A DNA stretch of 64,000 bases from Arthrobacter sp. AL12 (lineage in GTDB: Bacteria > Actinomycetota > Actinomycetes > Actinomycetales > Micrococcaceae): contig NZ_JASBQY010000011.1 in assembly GCF_029960645.1 (NCBI RefSeq), forward strand, positions 1-64,000, given 5' to 3'. The first letter of the stretch is position 1. Each line of letters opens with the position of its first letter. The position numbers and the translations under genes were made by a program. This document shows positions 1 through 7,962 of this stretch, one piece after another. The notes under the pieces were generated by a model. It was not told the DNA's origin, searched no databases, and saw nothing but the letters and a program-made list of their open reading frames with translations.

Positions 1-55
1 GCTGGGCCTGTTTTGGCTGGGCCTGTTTTGGCTGGGCCTGTTTTGGCTGGGCCTG
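1..55. repeat. 15-bp tandem repeat, 3.7 copies
   Basis: Three exact copies of gctgggcctgttttg lie head to tail, followed by a partial fourth (gctgggcctg). The array touches the window edge, so it may extend to the left. It is non-coding here. A different 16-bp array sharing the core ggcctgtt occurs at about 9160-9235. Confidence 0.9.
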
Positions 56-442
56 GTCGGGCCCCTGATTGCCGTCCATGGAAACACACTATCGGGCACC
101 TCGGACAATATGAGGACGGCTGATCCGCTGTAGGCATTTCCGCGAATTGCACGCCCGATTGGCACCGCCGGGACGCGGGCCAAAGGAGGCAAGGCTGCCC
201 GCCACAACAACGCGGGGTCACGGGGTCACGCTGCGCCCGTTGTCCGCCGTCGGATGGGCCGGAAATGACCCCGCGTTGCTCCTCTTGTTCCGCTGATTGT
301 CAGGCGGCGGGCGCCGCAACGATGGGGGCAGCGGATCAGCACACAGGACCCGGCGCCTCAACAAGTCCCTCGCCCTGATTGGCCCCAACAAGCTGCCCGC
401 GCTGATTGGGTAAGTCCCGCCACCCGGGGGTAGCGTCGAGTC
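56..442. other. Intergenic region without a gene; contains a 13-bp inverted repeat
   Basis: I see no coding sequence with plausible composition here. The stretch holds a perfect 13-bp inverted repeat, caacgcggggtca at 208-220 and tgaccccgcgttg at 266-278, with 45 bases between the arms. The short word ctgattg recurs several times (around 65, 293, 377 and 402). The right end carries the likely promoter of the dehydrogenase gene. Confidence 0.6.
431..442 (+). promoter_or_regulatory. Leaderless-type -10 element for the alcohol dehydrogenase
   Basis: TAGCGT lies exactly six bases before the ATG at 443 and no Shine-Dalgarno sequence is visible. In actinobacteria this spacing puts the transcription start on the A of the start codon. 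It is inferred from position and from the same pattern at other genes in this window. Confidence 0.5.
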
Positions 443-1600
443 ATGACTCCTGGACGCCCTGTACCACCGCCCCTCGCCAAGCCGCTGCCCGATCTCGTCG
501 CGCCGGCCGAAGCCACTGACGGCCCGCGCCTTGCCGCGGCCTACGGTGCGACAGCCAGCGACAGCGGCCTGGTCCCCCTAACGGTGGCCCGCCGCGCGCC
601 GAAAGAAGACGACATTGAGATCGCCGTCGAATTCTGCGGACTCTGCCACTCGGACGTCCACGCCACCCGGGGTGAATGGGGACACCAGAACTACCCGCTG
701 GTTCCCGGCCACGAAATCGTGGGCAGGGTCAGCCGTGTCGGGGCCGCCGTCGACGACTTCACGCCCGGCGAGCTGGTCGGCGTCGGCTGCCTGGTCGATT
801 CCTGCCGTGAGTGCGACAGCTGCCTCGACGGCCTGGAGCAGTACTGCGAAAACGGCATGACCGGAACCTACGGCTCAAAGGACCGCCGCAACGCGGACTC
901 GATCACACAGGGCGGCTACGCCACCTCTGTCGTGGTGGACCGACGCTACGTGCTGCACGTCCCGGAGAGCCTCGACCCTGCCGCGGCCGCGCCGCTGCTC
1001 TGCGCCGGCGTCACCACCTACTCCCCGCTGCGCCACTTCGACGTCGAGGAGGGGGACGTCGTCGGCGTCGTAGGCCTGGGCGGCCTGGGCCACATGGCCG
1101 TGAAGCTGGCCAAGGCCATGGGCGCCGAAGTGAAGGTCTTCACGACCTCCGAGTCCAAAATCGCCGCAGCCCGCGAACTCGGCGCGGACGAGGTCATCCT
1201 GTCCCGCGACGAGGCAGCGATGGACGCCGCGAACCGGAGCATCGACGTCATCATTGACACCGTCGCAGCGCCCCACGACCTCAACCCGTACTTCCGCACC
1301 CTGCGCGTTGACGGGGCCCTGTTCCAGCTCGGCCTGCCCTCGGAGGACATGCCCCCGGTGAACCCCGGTGCGCTGATCCGGCGCCGGGTCGCGTACGCCG
1401 GGTCGCTGATCGGCGGCATTGCCGAGACCCAGGAGATGCTGGACTTCTGCGCCGAGCACGGCGTCACCTCCGATGTTGAGGTGGTCCGTGCCGACCAGCT
1501 CAACGAGGCCTACGACCGCATGGTGGCAGGAGAAGTGAAGTACCGTTTTGTCTTGGACACCAGTACCCTCGGAACACCCTCGGAAAGGGCAGACGCATGA
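443..1600 (+). CDS. Zinc-dependent alcohol dehydrogenase, NAD(P)-binding (cinnamyl-alcohol-dehydrogenase-like MDR)
   Basis: This cytosolic medium-chain dehydrogenase of 385 aa should interconvert alcohols and aldehydes with NAD(P)H; the substrate cannot be read from the sequence. Catalytic zinc ligands are visible at C68 (in CGLCHSD), H90-E91 (GHE) and C187. The four structural-zinc cysteines are C121, C124, C127 and C135. The Rossmann motif GLGGLGH is at 211-217. The first 30 or so residues are Pro/Ala-rich and extend beyond the usual family N-terminus, but the -10-like TAGCGT six bases before the ATG supports this start. The stop overlaps the next gene by four bases (ATGA), so the HIT gene is probably co-translated. 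Confidence 0.9.
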   Translation: MTPGRPVPPPLAKPLPDLVAPAEATDGPRLAAAYGATASDSGLVPLTVARRAPKEDDIEIAVEFCGLCHSDVHATRGEWGHQNYPLVPGHEIVGRVSRVGAAVDDFTPGELVGVGCLVDSCRECDSCLDGLEQYCENGMTGTYGSKDRRNADSITQGGYATSVVVDRRYVLHVPESLDPAAAAPLLCAGVTTYSPLRHFDVEEGDVVGVVGLGGLGHMAVKLAKAMGAEVKVFTTSESKIAAARELGADEVILSRDEAAMDAANRSIDVIIDTVAAPHDLNPYFRTLRVDGALFQLGLPSEDMPPVNPGALIRRRVAYAGSLIGGIAETQEMLDFCAEHGVTSDVEVVRADQLNEAYDRMVAGEVKYRFVLDTSTLGTPSERADA

Positions 1601-2025
1601 GCACTCTCTTCACCAGGATCATCAAGGGCGAGATCCCCGGCCGCTTCGTCTGGCGCGAGGACGACGTCGTGGCGTTCCTGACCACCGGCCCCCTCGCCGA
1701 CGGCCACACGCTCGTGGTGCCGACCGAGGAAGTGGACCGCTGGACCGATGCGTCCCCCGAGTTGCTGGCCCGGGTGATGCAGGTGGCCCAGAAGATCGGC
1801 GCCGTCCAGGTCGAGGTGTTTGACGCCGCGCGCGCCGGACTCATTGTGGCCGGCTACGAGATCAACCACCTGCACGTCCACGTGTGGCCGTCCAACACCA
1901 TGGCGGACTTCGACTTCGGCTCGGCGGACCAGCACCCCGATCCCGGGCAGCTGGACGCCAACGCGGAGAAGATCCGCGACGGGCTCCGGAAAGCCGGACA
2001 CGAGGCCCACGTCCCGGAGTCTTAG
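1597..2025 (+). CDS. HIT-family nucleotide hydrolase
   Basis: A 142-aa histidine-triad protein. The signature H-x-H-x-H appears as HLHVHVWP, with H91, H93 and H95; the middle histidine of such triads is the nucleophile attacking the alpha-phosphate. The N-terminus (FTRIIKGEIPGRFVW) matches the Hint/HIT branch, whose members cleave adenosine phosphoramidates or dinucleoside polyphosphates. The exact substrate is not evident. It overlaps the upstream dehydrogenase by ATGA, indicating translational coupling. It converges on hrpA, with only about 54 bases between the two stops. Confidence 0.93.
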   Translation: MSTLFTRIIKGEIPGRFVWREDDVVAFLTTGPLADGHTLVVPTEEVDRWTDASPELLARVMQVAQKIGAVQVEVFDAARAGLIVAGYEINHLHVHVWPSNTMADFDFGSADQHPDPGQLDANAEKIRDGLRKAGHEAHVPES

Positions 2026-2079
2026 CCCGGCGCCGTACTGACCACCCGCTGGCGCGGGTCTGCTGTCCCTCACCGGGCG

Positions 2080-5000
2080 TCAGGCCGGCGCCAGCGCCTT
2101 GTTGAGCACAGTGCGGATCCGCTTCTCGGAGACGGAATAGACGGTCCCGAGTTCTACGGCGAAGAGGCTCACCCTGAGCTCCTCGATCATCCAGCGGACC
2201 TGGGTTAACTCGGCTCCGGCCCGCCGGCCCGGGAGCAGCGCCGACACGGCGTCGTCGTAATCGTCCTCCAGGGCCTGGACCGCGGCCATGTGCTGGGCGT
2301 CCCGCTGGACGTTGGTGGGGAGTTTCTCAAGTCGCTTCTCGATCGCGGCGAGGTAGCGCGGCAGCTGGCTGAGCTGGTTGTAGCCCGTGCGTGCCACAAA
2401 ACCGGGGAATACGAGCTGCTCCAGCTGGCTCTTGATGTCGTTGAGGGCGCTGATCAGGGCCAGGCTTGTGGTGCCCTGCAGTGCCTTCTCGATCCTCCGG
2501 GTGCTGGCCAGGATGCGCTCCACGACCGCGGTGACGGTGAAGACGGTGTCGATCAGCTCGGCGCGGACCTTCTCGTAGAGCGCATTGAAGGACGCCTCGT
2601 CCCACGGCAGTTCGGCCGGGGTGAGCTTGTCGATCGCGGCGAGGGCGCAGTCGGCAATCAGCGCCGTGACGGAACCGTGCGGGTTCTGGCTGAAGGTGAG
2701 CTTCTCGGTGTTGTTCAGGTGTTCCAGGACGTAGCGGTCCGGCGGCGGCACCCTCAGGGCCAGCAGGCGGATGACGCCGCCGCGCATGGCTTGGTCCTGC
2801 TCGGAACGCGTCTGGAAGAGCCGCAGGGCCACGGACTGGCCCTCATCCACTAGCGCGGGGTAGCCGGTAACCGTATGGCCCTTCACCGTGCCCTGGACCT
2901 GGCGCTGCAGTGTGCCGAAGGACCAGGAAGTCAAGCCAGCCTGCTCGGCGAAACCGGCCGCGGCCGCCGCCACAGCGGAAGCCGCAGTCCCCGGCGCCGC
3001 TCCGGCGGCCCGGGATGCCGCCGTGCCGGCGGCCTTGCCGCTGGACCTCCCGTTGGACGTGCCGATCGAGGCGGGGGCCGTCGTCGCGGGTGTGGCGCCC
3101 AGCGACTCGGCGATCGCCCGGCGGGTGGCCGGTGCCAGCCGTTCCTGCAGCGCGCCAAGGTCCTTGCCCTCGTCGAGGATCTTGCCCTGCGAATCCACGA
3201 CACGGAAACTGACCCGCAGGTGGGCCGGAATGGCGTCCCAGTTCCACGACTTCGGCGGGATGACCTGGCCGCGGAGCCGGCGCAGGACGAGCTCCAGGGA
3301 GGCCTCCAGGTCGTCGGTGGCCGGATCGAAGTCCGCCTCGAGGGCCGCGACGGCCTGCCGGGCGACGTCAGGGGCCGGCACGAAGTTCTTACGCACCTGC
3401 TTGGGCAGCGACTTGATCAGGGCCGTGACCAGCTCCACCCGCTGGCCTGGGATCAGCCAGCGGAACGCCGCGTCGTCGAGCTGGTTCAGGAACAGCACCG
3501 GCACCTCGGCGGTGACGCCGTCGGACGGGTTGGGCGGCGAGCCGGGCGCCACGGGGTGGAACTCATAGCTCAGCGGCAGCTCAAAGCCCTTGTGCAGCAG
3601 GGTCTTCGGGTACGCCGTGTCATCCAGGGCATCGGCGTCCTCGCTGATCAGCAGCGCCTGGTCGAAGTCGAGCAGCGCAGGGTCCTGCTGCCGCGCATCC
3701 TTCCACCACTTGTCGAAGTGGCGCTCGGATACGACGTCCCTGCCGATCCGGGCGTCGTAGAACTCAAAGAGTGTCTCGTCGTCCACCAGGATGTCCCGGC
3801 GCCGCATCCGCGCCTCAAGCTCCTCGACCTCGAGGAGGAGCGCCCGGTTGCGGTGGAAGAACTTGTGGTGGGTCTGCCAGTCGCCCTCGACCAGGGCGTG
3901 CCGGATGAACATCTCCCGGCACAGCTCCGGATCCACCTTGCCGTAGTTGATCCGGCGGCTCGGGATGATAGGCACGCCGTACAGGGTGACCTTCTCATGG
4001 GCCATCACCGAGCCCATCTTCTTGGACCAGTGCGGTTCGCTGTAGCTGCGCTTGACCAGTTCCGGCGCTACCTGTTCGACCCAGAGCGGATCGAATTTCG
4101 CCGCCACCCGGGCCCACAGACGGCTCGTCTCCACGAGCTCCGCGGCCATAACAAACGTGGGGGACTTCTTGAACAGCGCAGAGCCCGGGAAGATCGCGAA
4201 GCGGCTGCCGCGGGCGCCGGCGTACTCCCGCTTTCGCTCATCGAGGATGCCCACGTGGCTCAGCAGGCCCGAGAGCAGGCTGATGTGGATGCCTTCATGG
4301 TTGCCCACCGGATCGGCCAGTCGGTTGTTGTCCAGGCTGATGCCGAGCGGCCGGGCCAGCTGGCGAAGCTGGGCGAACAGGTCCTGCCATTCGCGCACGC
4401 GCAGGTAGTTGATGAACTCGGCACGGCAGAGCCGGCGGAAGGCCGTGGAGGAGAGCTCCTGCTGCTTCTCCTGGATGTAGTTCCAGAGGTTCAGGAAGCC
4501 TGTGAAGTCCGAGTTTTCGTCCCGGAAGCGCGCGTGTTTCTCCGCGGCAAGCTGCTGCTTGTCGGTTGGACGCTCGCGCGGGTCCTGGATGGTGAGCGCT
4601 GCGGCGAGGATCATGACCTCGCGGACGCAGCCACGCTTGCCGGACTCGACGATCATCCGGCCGAGCCTGGGGTCCACGGGAACCTGGGCAAGCTGCTGCC
4701 CGACGGCGGTCAGCCCGCCGCCGTTTCTTCCGGCAGGGCCGCCGGTAGCCGACCGCCGGCCGGGGCGTCCGTCGCCGTCGCCTGTCTCCTCCTGCGGACG
4801 CGCGGCGCTCAAGGCGCCCAGCTCGCGCAGGAGGGTGACGCCGTCGTTGATGGCCCGGGAGTCCGGCGGCTCCACAAACGGGAAGTTCTCGACATCCTTG
4901 GGCCCGCGGGCGACGCCCATCGCGGTCATCTGGAGGATGACGGCGGCGAGGTTGGTGCGCAGGATTTCGGGGTCGGTGAACGGCGGCCGGGACTCGAAGT

Positions 5001-6132
5001 CGTCCTCGGAGTACAACCGGATGGCGATGCCGTCGGAGACGCGGCCGCAGCGGCCGGAGCGCTGGTTGGCCGACGCCTGCGAGACCCGCTCGATCGGCAG
5101 GCGCTGGACCTTGGTGCGGTGCGAATACCGCGAGATGCGGGCGGTGCCGGTGTCAATGACATATTTGATGCCGGGGACCGTCAGGGAGGTCTCGGCGACG
5201 TTGGTGGCCAGCACGATCCTGCGCTTGCTGCCGGGGTGGAAGACCTTGTGCTGTTCCTGCAGGCTCAGCCGCGCGAAGAGCGGGAGCACCTCGGTGCCGG
5301 CCAGCTTCCGGTTGGACTGGATCCTGCCGTTGAGGGCCTCGGCGGCGTCGCGGATTTCGCGTTCGCCGGAGAAGAAAATCAGGATGTCGCCGGGCGCCTC
5401 CTGCGCGAGTTCGTCGACGGCATCGCAAACGGCGTCCAGCGGATCGCGGTCCTCTTCCAGTTCGTCGTCGGAGGCAGCAATTGCAGCGTCGTCGGTGCTG
5501 CCACCGGCGGCCCCGCCGGCCGGCTGGGACAGCGGCCGGTAGCGGATTTCGACCGGGTAGGTGCGCCCGGAGACCTCGATGATCGGCGAGGGCTCAACCT
5601 CGCTGCCGAAGTGCTTGGCGAAGCGCTGCGGATCGATGGTGGCCGAGGTGATGATGATCTTCAGGTCCGGCCGCTGCGGCAGGATCCGCTTGAGGTACCC
5701 GAGGATAAAGTCGATGTTCAGGCTGCGCTCGTGCGCCTCGTCGATGATGATGGCGTTGTACCTGCGCAGCAGCTTGTCGCGCCGGATCTCGGCCAGCAGG
5801 ATGCCGTCGGTCATGAGCTTGACCTTCGTGTTGCGGCCCACCTCCCCGGTGAAGCGGACCTGGAAGCCTACTTCCTGGCCGATCTCGACGCCGAGTTCCT
5901 CCGCGATGCGCTCCGCGACCGTGCGGGCGGCCAGCCGGCGCGGCTGCGTGTGGCCGATCAGCCCATTCTCGCCCAGGCCAAGCTCCAGGCACATCTTCGG
6001 AATCTGGGTCGTCTTACCGGAACCGGTCTCGCCGGCGATGATGGTCACCTGGTTGGCCGCAATGGCGGCCATCAGGTCCTCGCGGCGCTCGGAGACCGGC
6101 AGCTCGGCGGGGTAGGAGATATGCAGTGTCAT
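2080..6132 (-). CDS. hrpA: ATP-dependent RNA helicase HrpA (DEAH box)
   Basis: A very large (1350 aa) superfamily-2 DEAH-box RNA helicase. From the start I see Walker A GETGSGKT at 34-41, DEAH at 131-134 and SAT at about 163-165. A QRSGRCGR motif VI follows, then the HA2/OB-fold region and the long DUF3418-type C-terminal half of bacterial HrpA. The family acts on structured RNA and stalled ribosomes. The reading frame is open upstream to 6453, but that extension is low-complexity. The ATG at 6132 gives the family-typical N-terminus (MTLHISYPAEL) and has TAGACT ten bases before it. A Gly/Arg-rich insert at about residue 455-485 and an Ala-rich linker at about 980-1030 are interdomain linkers. 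Confidence 0.95.
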   Translation of the reverse strand: MTLHISYPAELPVSERREDLMAAIAANQVTIIAGETGSGKTTQIPKMCLELGLGENGLIGHTQPRRLAARTVAERIAEELGVEIGQEVGFQVRFTGEVGRNTKVKLMTDGILLAEIRRDKLLRRYNAIIIDEAHERSLNIDFILGYLKRILPQRPDLKIIITSATIDPQRFAKHFGSEVEPSPIIEVSGRTYPVEIRYRPLSQPAGGAAGGSTDDAAIAASDDELEEDRDPLDAVCDAVDELAQEAPGDILIFFSGEREIRDAAEALNGRIQSNRKLAGTEVLPLFARLSLQEQHKVFHPGSKRRIVLATNVAETSLTVPGIKYVIDTGTARISRYSHRTKVQRLPIERVSQASANQRSGRCGRVSDGIAIRLYSEDDFESRPPFTDPEILRTNLAAVILQMTAMGVARGPKDVENFPFVEPPDSRAINDGVTLLRELGALSAARPQEETGDGDGRPGRRSATGGPAGRNGGGLTAVGQQLAQVPVDPRLGRMIVESGKRGCVREVMILAAALTIQDPRERPTDKQQLAAEKHARFRDENSDFTGFLNLWNYIQEKQQELSSTAFRRLCRAEFINYLRVREWQDLFAQLRQLARPLGISLDNNRLADPVGNHEGIHISLLSGLLSHVGILDERKREYAGARGSRFAIFPGSALFKKSPTFVMAAELVETSRLWARVAAKFDPLWVEQVAPELVKRSYSEPHWSKKMGSVMAHEKVTLYGVPIIPSRRINYGKVDPELCREMFIRHALVEGDWQTHHKFFHRNRALLLEVEELEARMRRRDILVDDETLFEFYDARIGRDVVSERHFDKWWKDARQQDPALLDFDQALLISEDADALDDTAYPKTLLHKGFELPLSYEFHPVAPGSPPNPSDGVTAEVPVLFLNQLDDAAFRWLIPGQRVELVTALIKSLPKQVRKNFVPAPDVARQAVAALEADFDPATDDLEASLELVLRRLRGQVIPPKSWNWDAIPAHLRVSFRVVDSQGKILDEGKDLGALQERLAPATRRAIAESLGATPATTAPASIGTSNGRSSGKAAGTAASRAAGAAPGTAASAVAAAAAGFAEQAGLTSWSFGTLQRQVQGTVKGHTVTGYPALVDEGQSVALRLFQTRSEQDQAMRGGVIRLLALRVPPPDRYVLEHLNNTEKLTFSQNPHGSVTALIADCALAAIDKLTPAELPWDEASFNALYEKVRAELIDTVFTVTAVVERILASTRRIEKALQGTTSLALISALNDIKSQLEQLVFPGFVARTGYNQLSQLPRYLAAIEKRLEKLPTNVQRDAQHMAAVQALEDDYDDAVSALLPGRRAGAELTQVRWMIEELRVSLFAVELGTVYSVSEKRIRTVLNKALAPA

Positions 6133-6277
6133 GGCTGCACACAGTCTACTGGGAACTGTCCGCGCGGCGGTTCCGGGACAAAGAAGTGCTCGGCCCCTGT
6201 CGGGGCCGGGCAGCGGTGGGGACGGGTAGTGGACGGGACGCTGGAGGGATGCGGCGTGATCGGGTCTCGGCCGGGGC

Positions 6278-6445
6278 TCAGAAGATCCGGAAGGTGTAGT
6301 TGGTGCTGGGCAGGTCCAGCGCGGTCCAGTAGTCTTCCGAGCGGACCGGCGGGTTGTGGCCGAGTCCGTCCTTGCGGAGGGCTGCGACGGTGGCGGCGAG
6401 GCCGACGACGATGAGGACAATAAGGGCGATTCCGATGAGTTCCAT
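6278..6445 (-). CDS. Small single-pass membrane protein, unknown function
   Basis: A 55-aa open frame begins MELIGIALIVLIVVG. One strongly hydrophobic segment (about residues 3-22) precedes a short charged tail containing VRSEDYWTALD. It lies between hrpA and the GlxA-type regulator. A GGAGG sits only one base before the ATG, which is unusually close; the frame also extends upstream to 6517, so the start is uncertain. I do not recognise a family. Hydrophobicity and reading-frame composition favour a real gene, but comparison with related genomes would decide. Confidence 0.55.
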   Translation of the reverse strand: MELIGIALIVLIVVGLAATVAALRKDGLGHNPPVRSEDYWTALDLPSTNYTFRIF

Positions 6446-6480
6446 ACCTCCATGGTTCTCCGGCGGCGGAGGCAAAAGAA

Positions 6481-6530
6481 GTGGCAGAAATGCCCAAAAA
6501 GCTATAATTTCTGCCACTGTTCTGCCAGAA
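6481..6530. promoter_or_regulatory. Promoter with dyad operator upstream of the GlxA-type regulator
   Basis: A perfect 11-bp inverted repeat, gtggcagaaat (6481-6491) and atttctgccac (6507-6517), encloses 15 bases. Inside it lies a consensus -10, TATAAT (6503-6508), preceded at 16 bases by GTGGCA (6481-6486) as a -35-like hexamer. A further copy of the half-site core, ttctgcca, follows at 6520-6527. Both promoter boxes are inside or touching the dyad, so a dimer bound here would block transcription. Autoregulation by the adjacent AraC-type regulator is inferred. The sequence is nearly symmetric, so a divergent promoter toward the small membrane protein is also possible. Confidence 0.65.
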
Positions 6531-6537
6531 TGGATTC

Positions 6538-7506
6538 ATGATCAAATCAGTGGCGATGATCGTGGTTCCCAACTTCTCGATCTTTGAGTTCGGGACCGCG
6601 TTTGAGGTCTTTGGTGTGGACCGTTCGGACCGGGGGACCGGCGTGCCGGCCTTCGACTTCCGGGTCTGCACCCCCGTCCCGGGCGAGGTCCCGATGAAAT
6701 CCGGGCTGTCACTGCACGTGGGTCTCGGGCTCGACGCCGCAGCGGACGCGGACCTGGTCATCATGACCCCCTACGGCCGGGACGAGGACCTCCCGGAATC
6801 CGTCCTTGACACACTGCGGGCCGCGAACGCCCGCGGGGCCTGGGTCATGTCCATCTGTTCGGGAGCCTTCGCCCTGGCCCGGGCCGGGCTGCTGGACGGC
6901 CGCCGCTGCACGACGCACTGGCACTATTCCCAAGAGCTCGCCAGCCGCTACCCCGCGGCGCGGGTGGATGAGAACGTCCTGTACGTCGAGGACGGCCGGA
7001 TTATTACCAGCGCGGGCACGGCCGCGGGCATCGACGCCTGCCTGCACCTGGTCCGGATGGAGTTCGGGGCGAACGTGGCGGCGGCCATCGCCAGGGACAT
7101 GGTGGTTCCGCCGCACCGCGACGGCGGCCAGGCCCAGTTCATCGACCGGCCGATCCCGGCCTGCGGCTCCGAGCCCATGGAGGAACTGCTGCAGTGGATG
7201 GTGCGGCATCTGGGGGAGGACCATTCGGTCAACGAGCTCGCCGCGCGTGTCCACATGTCGCCCCGGACCTTCGCCCGGCGCTTCCGCTCCGAGACGGGTG
7301 CGACCCCGGCGGCCTGGCTCAACTCACAGCGGGTGCTGCGGGCCCAGGAACTGCTTGAGACCACGGACCTGAACATCGACGAAATCGCCCGCGAATCCGG
7401 CTTCGGCCACTCGGTGCTGTTGCGGCACCACTTCGCCAAGGTGCTGGACACCAGCCCGCAGTCGTACCGCCGAACCTTCCGCGGACATCTGGCCGCGGCA
7501 GTCTAG
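6538..7506 (+). CDS. GlxA-type transcriptional regulator (DJ-1/PfpI domain plus AraC HTH)
   Basis: A 322-aa cytoplasmic regulator. Residues 1-180 form a DJ-1/PfpI glutaminase-like domain with the nucleophile-elbow sequence SICSGAF at about 103-109. The C-terminal 100 residues are a double helix-turn-helix AraC domain (LAARVHMSPRTFARRF, then IARESGFGHSVLLRHHF). Such proteins sense a small metabolite and activate or repress nearby genes. CAGAAT lies six bases before the ATG, and a stronger TATAAT promoter inside an 11-bp dyad lies just upstream. The likely target is its own gene and perhaps the divergent small membrane protein; the ligand is unknown. Confidence 0.93.
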   Translation: MIKSVAMIVVPNFSIFEFGTAFEVFGVDRSDRGTGVPAFDFRVCTPVPGEVPMKSGLSLHVGLGLDAAADADLVIMTPYGRDEDLPESVLDTLRAANARGAWVMSICSGAFALARAGLLDGRRCTTHWHYSQELASRYPAARVDENVLYVEDGRIITSAGTAAGIDACLHLVRMEFGANVAAAIARDMVVPPHRDGGQAQFIDRPIPACGSEPMEELLQWMVRHLGEDHSVNELAARVHMSPRTFARRFRSETGATPAAWLNSQRVLRAQELLETTDLNIDEIARESGFGHSVLLRHHFAKVLDTSPQSYRRTFRGHLAAAV

Positions 7507-7544
7507 ATACTCTCACTGGCCGCGGCCAGATAGCGGCGCTGCCG

Positions 7545-7597
7545 GTCCGGGGGCGTCAGCGCGCGGATCGCGGCGGTCAGTCCGGGGGCGTCAGCGC
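7545..7597. repeat. 18-bp direct repeat at the 3' end of the emfourin-like gene
   Basis: The 18-mer gtccgggggcgtcagcgc occurs at 7545-7562 and again at 7580-7597, a 35-bp period. The second copy spans the stop codon of the minus-strand emfourin-like gene (tca at 7591-7593). This looks like a local duplication of the gene's end in the convergent spacer after the GlxA-type gene. A 14-bp palindrome, ctggccgcggccag, lies nearby at 7516-7529. Confidence 0.8.
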
Positions 7598-7905
7598 CGG
7601 GGTACCGGCAGCCCGTCCGACGGCGGGGGCCCGGCCGCCGCTTTTGCCGTCTCGACGAGGTCCCGCCAGGGGCCGGTGACGGCCTGTTCGGGCAGGGTGG
7701 CGCGGTGCTGCCCGGCCTGGATGTTGTACAGGAACCGGTCCGGCTGGCCGGCGGCGGCACCCCGGCCGGGCTTGGGGACGGCGTCCCACGGGCAGGCCTC
7801 AATGAGGGGCTGCCAGAGGTCCGTATCCTCCGGCGGTGTGGGCTGCACGGTCCACGTCCGCTTCATGCCGGCCACGCCGCCACTGCGCTGGACGGTGATT
7901 TTCAT
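7591..7905 (-). CDS. Emfourin-like inhibitor of M4 metalloprotease (protealysin inhibitor family)
   Basis: A 104-aa protein beginning MKITVQRSGGVAGMKRTW, which resembles emfourin, the small protein inhibitor encoded next to protealysin-type M4 proteases. It ends in a Pro/Gly-rich tail. It lies 57 bases downstream of the M4 protease gene on the same strand, so it is probably in one operon with its target. A TTG start nine codons upstream is open, but the ATG at 7905 gives the family N-terminus. The assignment rests on N-terminal resemblance plus neighbourhood. The inhibitory role is family knowledge, not shown by the sequence. Confidence 0.75.
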   Translation of the reverse strand: MKITVQRSGGVAGMKRTWTVQPTPPEDTDLWQPLIEACPWDAVPKPGRGAAAGQPDRFLYNIQAGQHRATLPEQAVTGPWRDLVETAKAAAGPPPSDGLPVPRR

Positions 7906-7962
7906 CGGTCTCGGATCGTCGGGAGACGGCAACGTTCATGGTTTCGGAGCGCCATGAGCTAG

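Noticed and set aside
2875-6414. Very long open frame (1179 codons) on the plus strand opposite hrpA
   Set aside because: It is the antisense shadow of a high-GC helicase gene; no domain is visible and the minus-strand protein is clearly HrpA.
6133-6453. Upstream extension of hrpA by 107 codons
   Set aside because: The added sequence is Ser/Pro/Arg low-complexity, and the ATG at 6132 begins the family N-terminus.
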